DNA from: Oleiagrimonas sp963817755
Lineage (GTDB): Bacteria > Pseudomonadota > Gammaproteobacteria > Xanthomonadales > Rhodanobacteraceae
Direction: 5' to 3'
Length of the DNA: 64,000 nucleotides
NCBI GenBank assembly: GCA_963817755.1
Contig: CAWFPB010000003.1
Location: 1,116,001 to 1,180,000 of the forward strand
In this document: piece after piece, positions 62,910 through 64,000 of the stretch
How the letters are laid out: each line of letters starts with the position of its first letter
How positions within the stretch are numbered: position 1 is the stretch's first letter
Position numbers and translations under genes: made by a program
The notes under the pieces: generated by a model
Told to the model about the DNA's origin: nothing
The model's input: the letters and a program-made list of their open reading frames with translations, nothing else
Database searches by the model: none

Positions 62910-64000
62910 TCAGCCGAGCTGGTCGTCGGCCGGGTGGTAGAGCGGATCCTCCAGCACGTTCACCTCGATCATCTTGCGCGCCTTGTGCAGCAGCTCGGCG
63001 CAATCGGGGCTGAGGTGGCGCAGGTGCAATCGCTTGCCCAGCTTCAGGTAGCGCTCGGCCAGGGCATCGATGGCCTCGATCGCCGAATGGTCCATCACCT
63101 TCGCGTCGCGGAACTCCACGATCACGTCCCTGGGATCCTCGCGCGGGGTGAACAGGTCGGCAAAGCCGGTGACCGAGGCGAAGAACAGGGTGCCCTCGAG
63201 GGCATAGACCTTGCAGCCTTCATGGTCGACCGATGTGCTCACGCTGATCTGCTTGGCGTGTTGCCACGCGAACACCAGCGCCGAGACCACCACGCCCACC
63301 ACCACCGCGATGGCCAGGTCGGTGAACACGGTCACCACCGTCACCGCGACCACCACCAGCGCATCGGCGCGCGGCACCTTGCCGAACACGCGCACGCTGC
63401 CCCACTCGAAGGTCTTTTCCGCAACCACGAACATCACCCCGACCAGCGCGGCCAGCGGAATGCGTTCGATCAGGTCCGAGGCAAACAGGATGAAGCACAG
63501 CAGCGCGATGCCGGCGACGATGCCGGACAGGCGCCGGGTGGCGCCCGCGTTCACGTTGATCATGCTCTGGCCGATCATGGCGCAGCCGCCCATGCCGCTG
63601 AACAGGCCACTGAGCACGTTGGCCGCGCCCTGCGCCAGGCATTCGCGGTTGGGCTGCCCGCGGGTCTCGGTCATCTCGTCGATCAGGTTCAGTGTCAGCA
63701 GCGATTCGGTCAGGCCGATGATCGACAGGATCAGCGCGTACGGGAACACGATGCGCAGGGTCTGGAGGTTCCAGGGCACGTCCGGGATGTGGAACGGCGG
63801 GAACCCGCCCTTGATCGAGGCCAGGTCGCCGACCGTGCGCGTGGCGATGCCGCCGAACTGGGTCAGCAGCGCCACCGCGATGATCGCCGCCAGCGCCGAG
63901 GGAATCGCACGCGTGAACTTCGGCAACAGGTAGATGATCGCCATGCTCAGCGCCACCAGGCCCAGCATCACCAGCAGCGGCGTGCCGTGCAGCCAGTGCA
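62910..64000 (-). CDS. SulP family inorganic anion transporter with STAS domain (partial)
   Basis: The C-terminal part of a SulP transporter, cut by the right edge: the frame is open from 64000 back to its stop at 62910, about 363 residues seen. Visible are several membrane helices, the core motif TESLLTLNLIDEMTETRGQPNRECLAQGAANVLSGLFSGMGGCAMIGQSMINVNAGATRRLSG, and a cytoplasmic STAS domain of about 110 residues at the end (CKVYALEGTLFFASVTGFADLF ... VIVEFRDAKVMDHSAIEAIDALAERY). SulP members carry sulfate, bicarbonate or dicarboxylates. Without the N terminus the ion cannot be guessed. GTG at 63971 in the open frame is internal, not a start. Confidence 0.9.
   Translation of the reverse strand, partial: HWLHGTPLLVMLGLVALSMAIIYLLPKFTRAIPSALAAIIAVALLTQFGGIATRTVGDLASIKGGFPPFHIPDVPWNLQTLRIVFPYALILSIIGLTESLLTLNLIDEMTETRGQPNRECLAQGAANVLSGLFSGMGGCAMIGQSMINVNAGATRRLSGIVAGIALLCFILFASDLIERIPLAALVGVMFVVAEKTFEWGSVRVFGKVPRADALVVVAVTVVTVFTDLAIAVVVGVVVSALVFAWQHAKQISVSTSVDHEGCKVYALEGTLFFASVTGFADLFTPREDPRDVIVEFRDAKVMDHSAIEAIDALAERYLKLGKRLHLRHLSPDCAELLHKARKMIEVNVLEDPLYHPADDQLG

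Overview
The window is about 64 kb of very GC-rich DNA, densely coding on both strands, with strong third-position G/C bias. The gene complement (OPT oligopeptide transporter, S9/M1/M19 peptidases, DUF3429, barstar and S4 proteins, SSS/DUF3311 pair, UvrA-like class II protein, hutU) fits a gammaproteobacterium of the Xanthomonadales, most likely Rhodanobacteraceae (Rhodanobacter, Dyella, Luteibacter or Frateuria type). This placement is inference from protein style, not from a marker gene. I see no rRNA, tRNA, CRISPR array, insertion sequence or prophage.

Layout. (a) 20-10895, plus strand: one compact operon with three ATGA stop/start overlaps. It encodes a two-subunit CoA-transferase, a class III aminotransferase, a secreted S9 peptidase, a Rieske oxygenase, a secreted amidohydrolase, an APC permease and a dimethylglycine/stachydrine-demethylase-like flavoprotein with a 4Fe-4S motif. 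Together they look like an undescribed route for taking up, N-demethylating, transaminating and CoA-activating an N-methylated amino compound. The substrate is unknown. (b) 10990-16067: a dimethylformamidase-beta-like protein divergent from an NCS1 permease, an ACT-domain protein, and an M19 dipeptidase homologue that lacks the usual first metal motif. (c) 16122-25050: small membrane and secreted proteins, a cyclophilin, an MscS channel, a DipZ-like thioredoxin, an EamA transporter, an unrecognised 390-residue protein and a serine hydrolase. (d) 25197-33310: a GH13 glucosidase, an M1 metallopeptidase, two tandem paralogous esterases and a barstar-S4 fusion. (e) 33382-43469: a frameshifted Sua5, an ABC exporter, an OPT transporter, a PAS-GGDEF-EAL protein, a TenA/HDO-type enzyme and an SH3 protein with a probable frameshift. 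(f) 43566-53984: an ABC-2 transporter, YhhQ, DUF3429, an aldo/keto reductase, msrB-msrA, an SSS symporter with DUF3311, a GNAT, a flavin monooxygenase and a lipoprotein hydrolase. (g) 54220-64000: PhnA, a frameshifted hutU, a TetR with a 19-bp palindrome at its start codon, TetR and Lnt-like gene remnants, a UvrA-like protein, a lipoprotein phosphodiesterase and a SulP transporter that runs off the right edge.

Main themes are peptide and amino-acid scavenging (secreted peptidases and esterases plus OPT, APC and SSS transporters) and the operon in (a). Three otherwise well-conserved reading frames (Sua5, hutU, SH3 protein) are each broken by a single base. That pattern suggests residual indel errors in the assembly at least as much as true gene loss.
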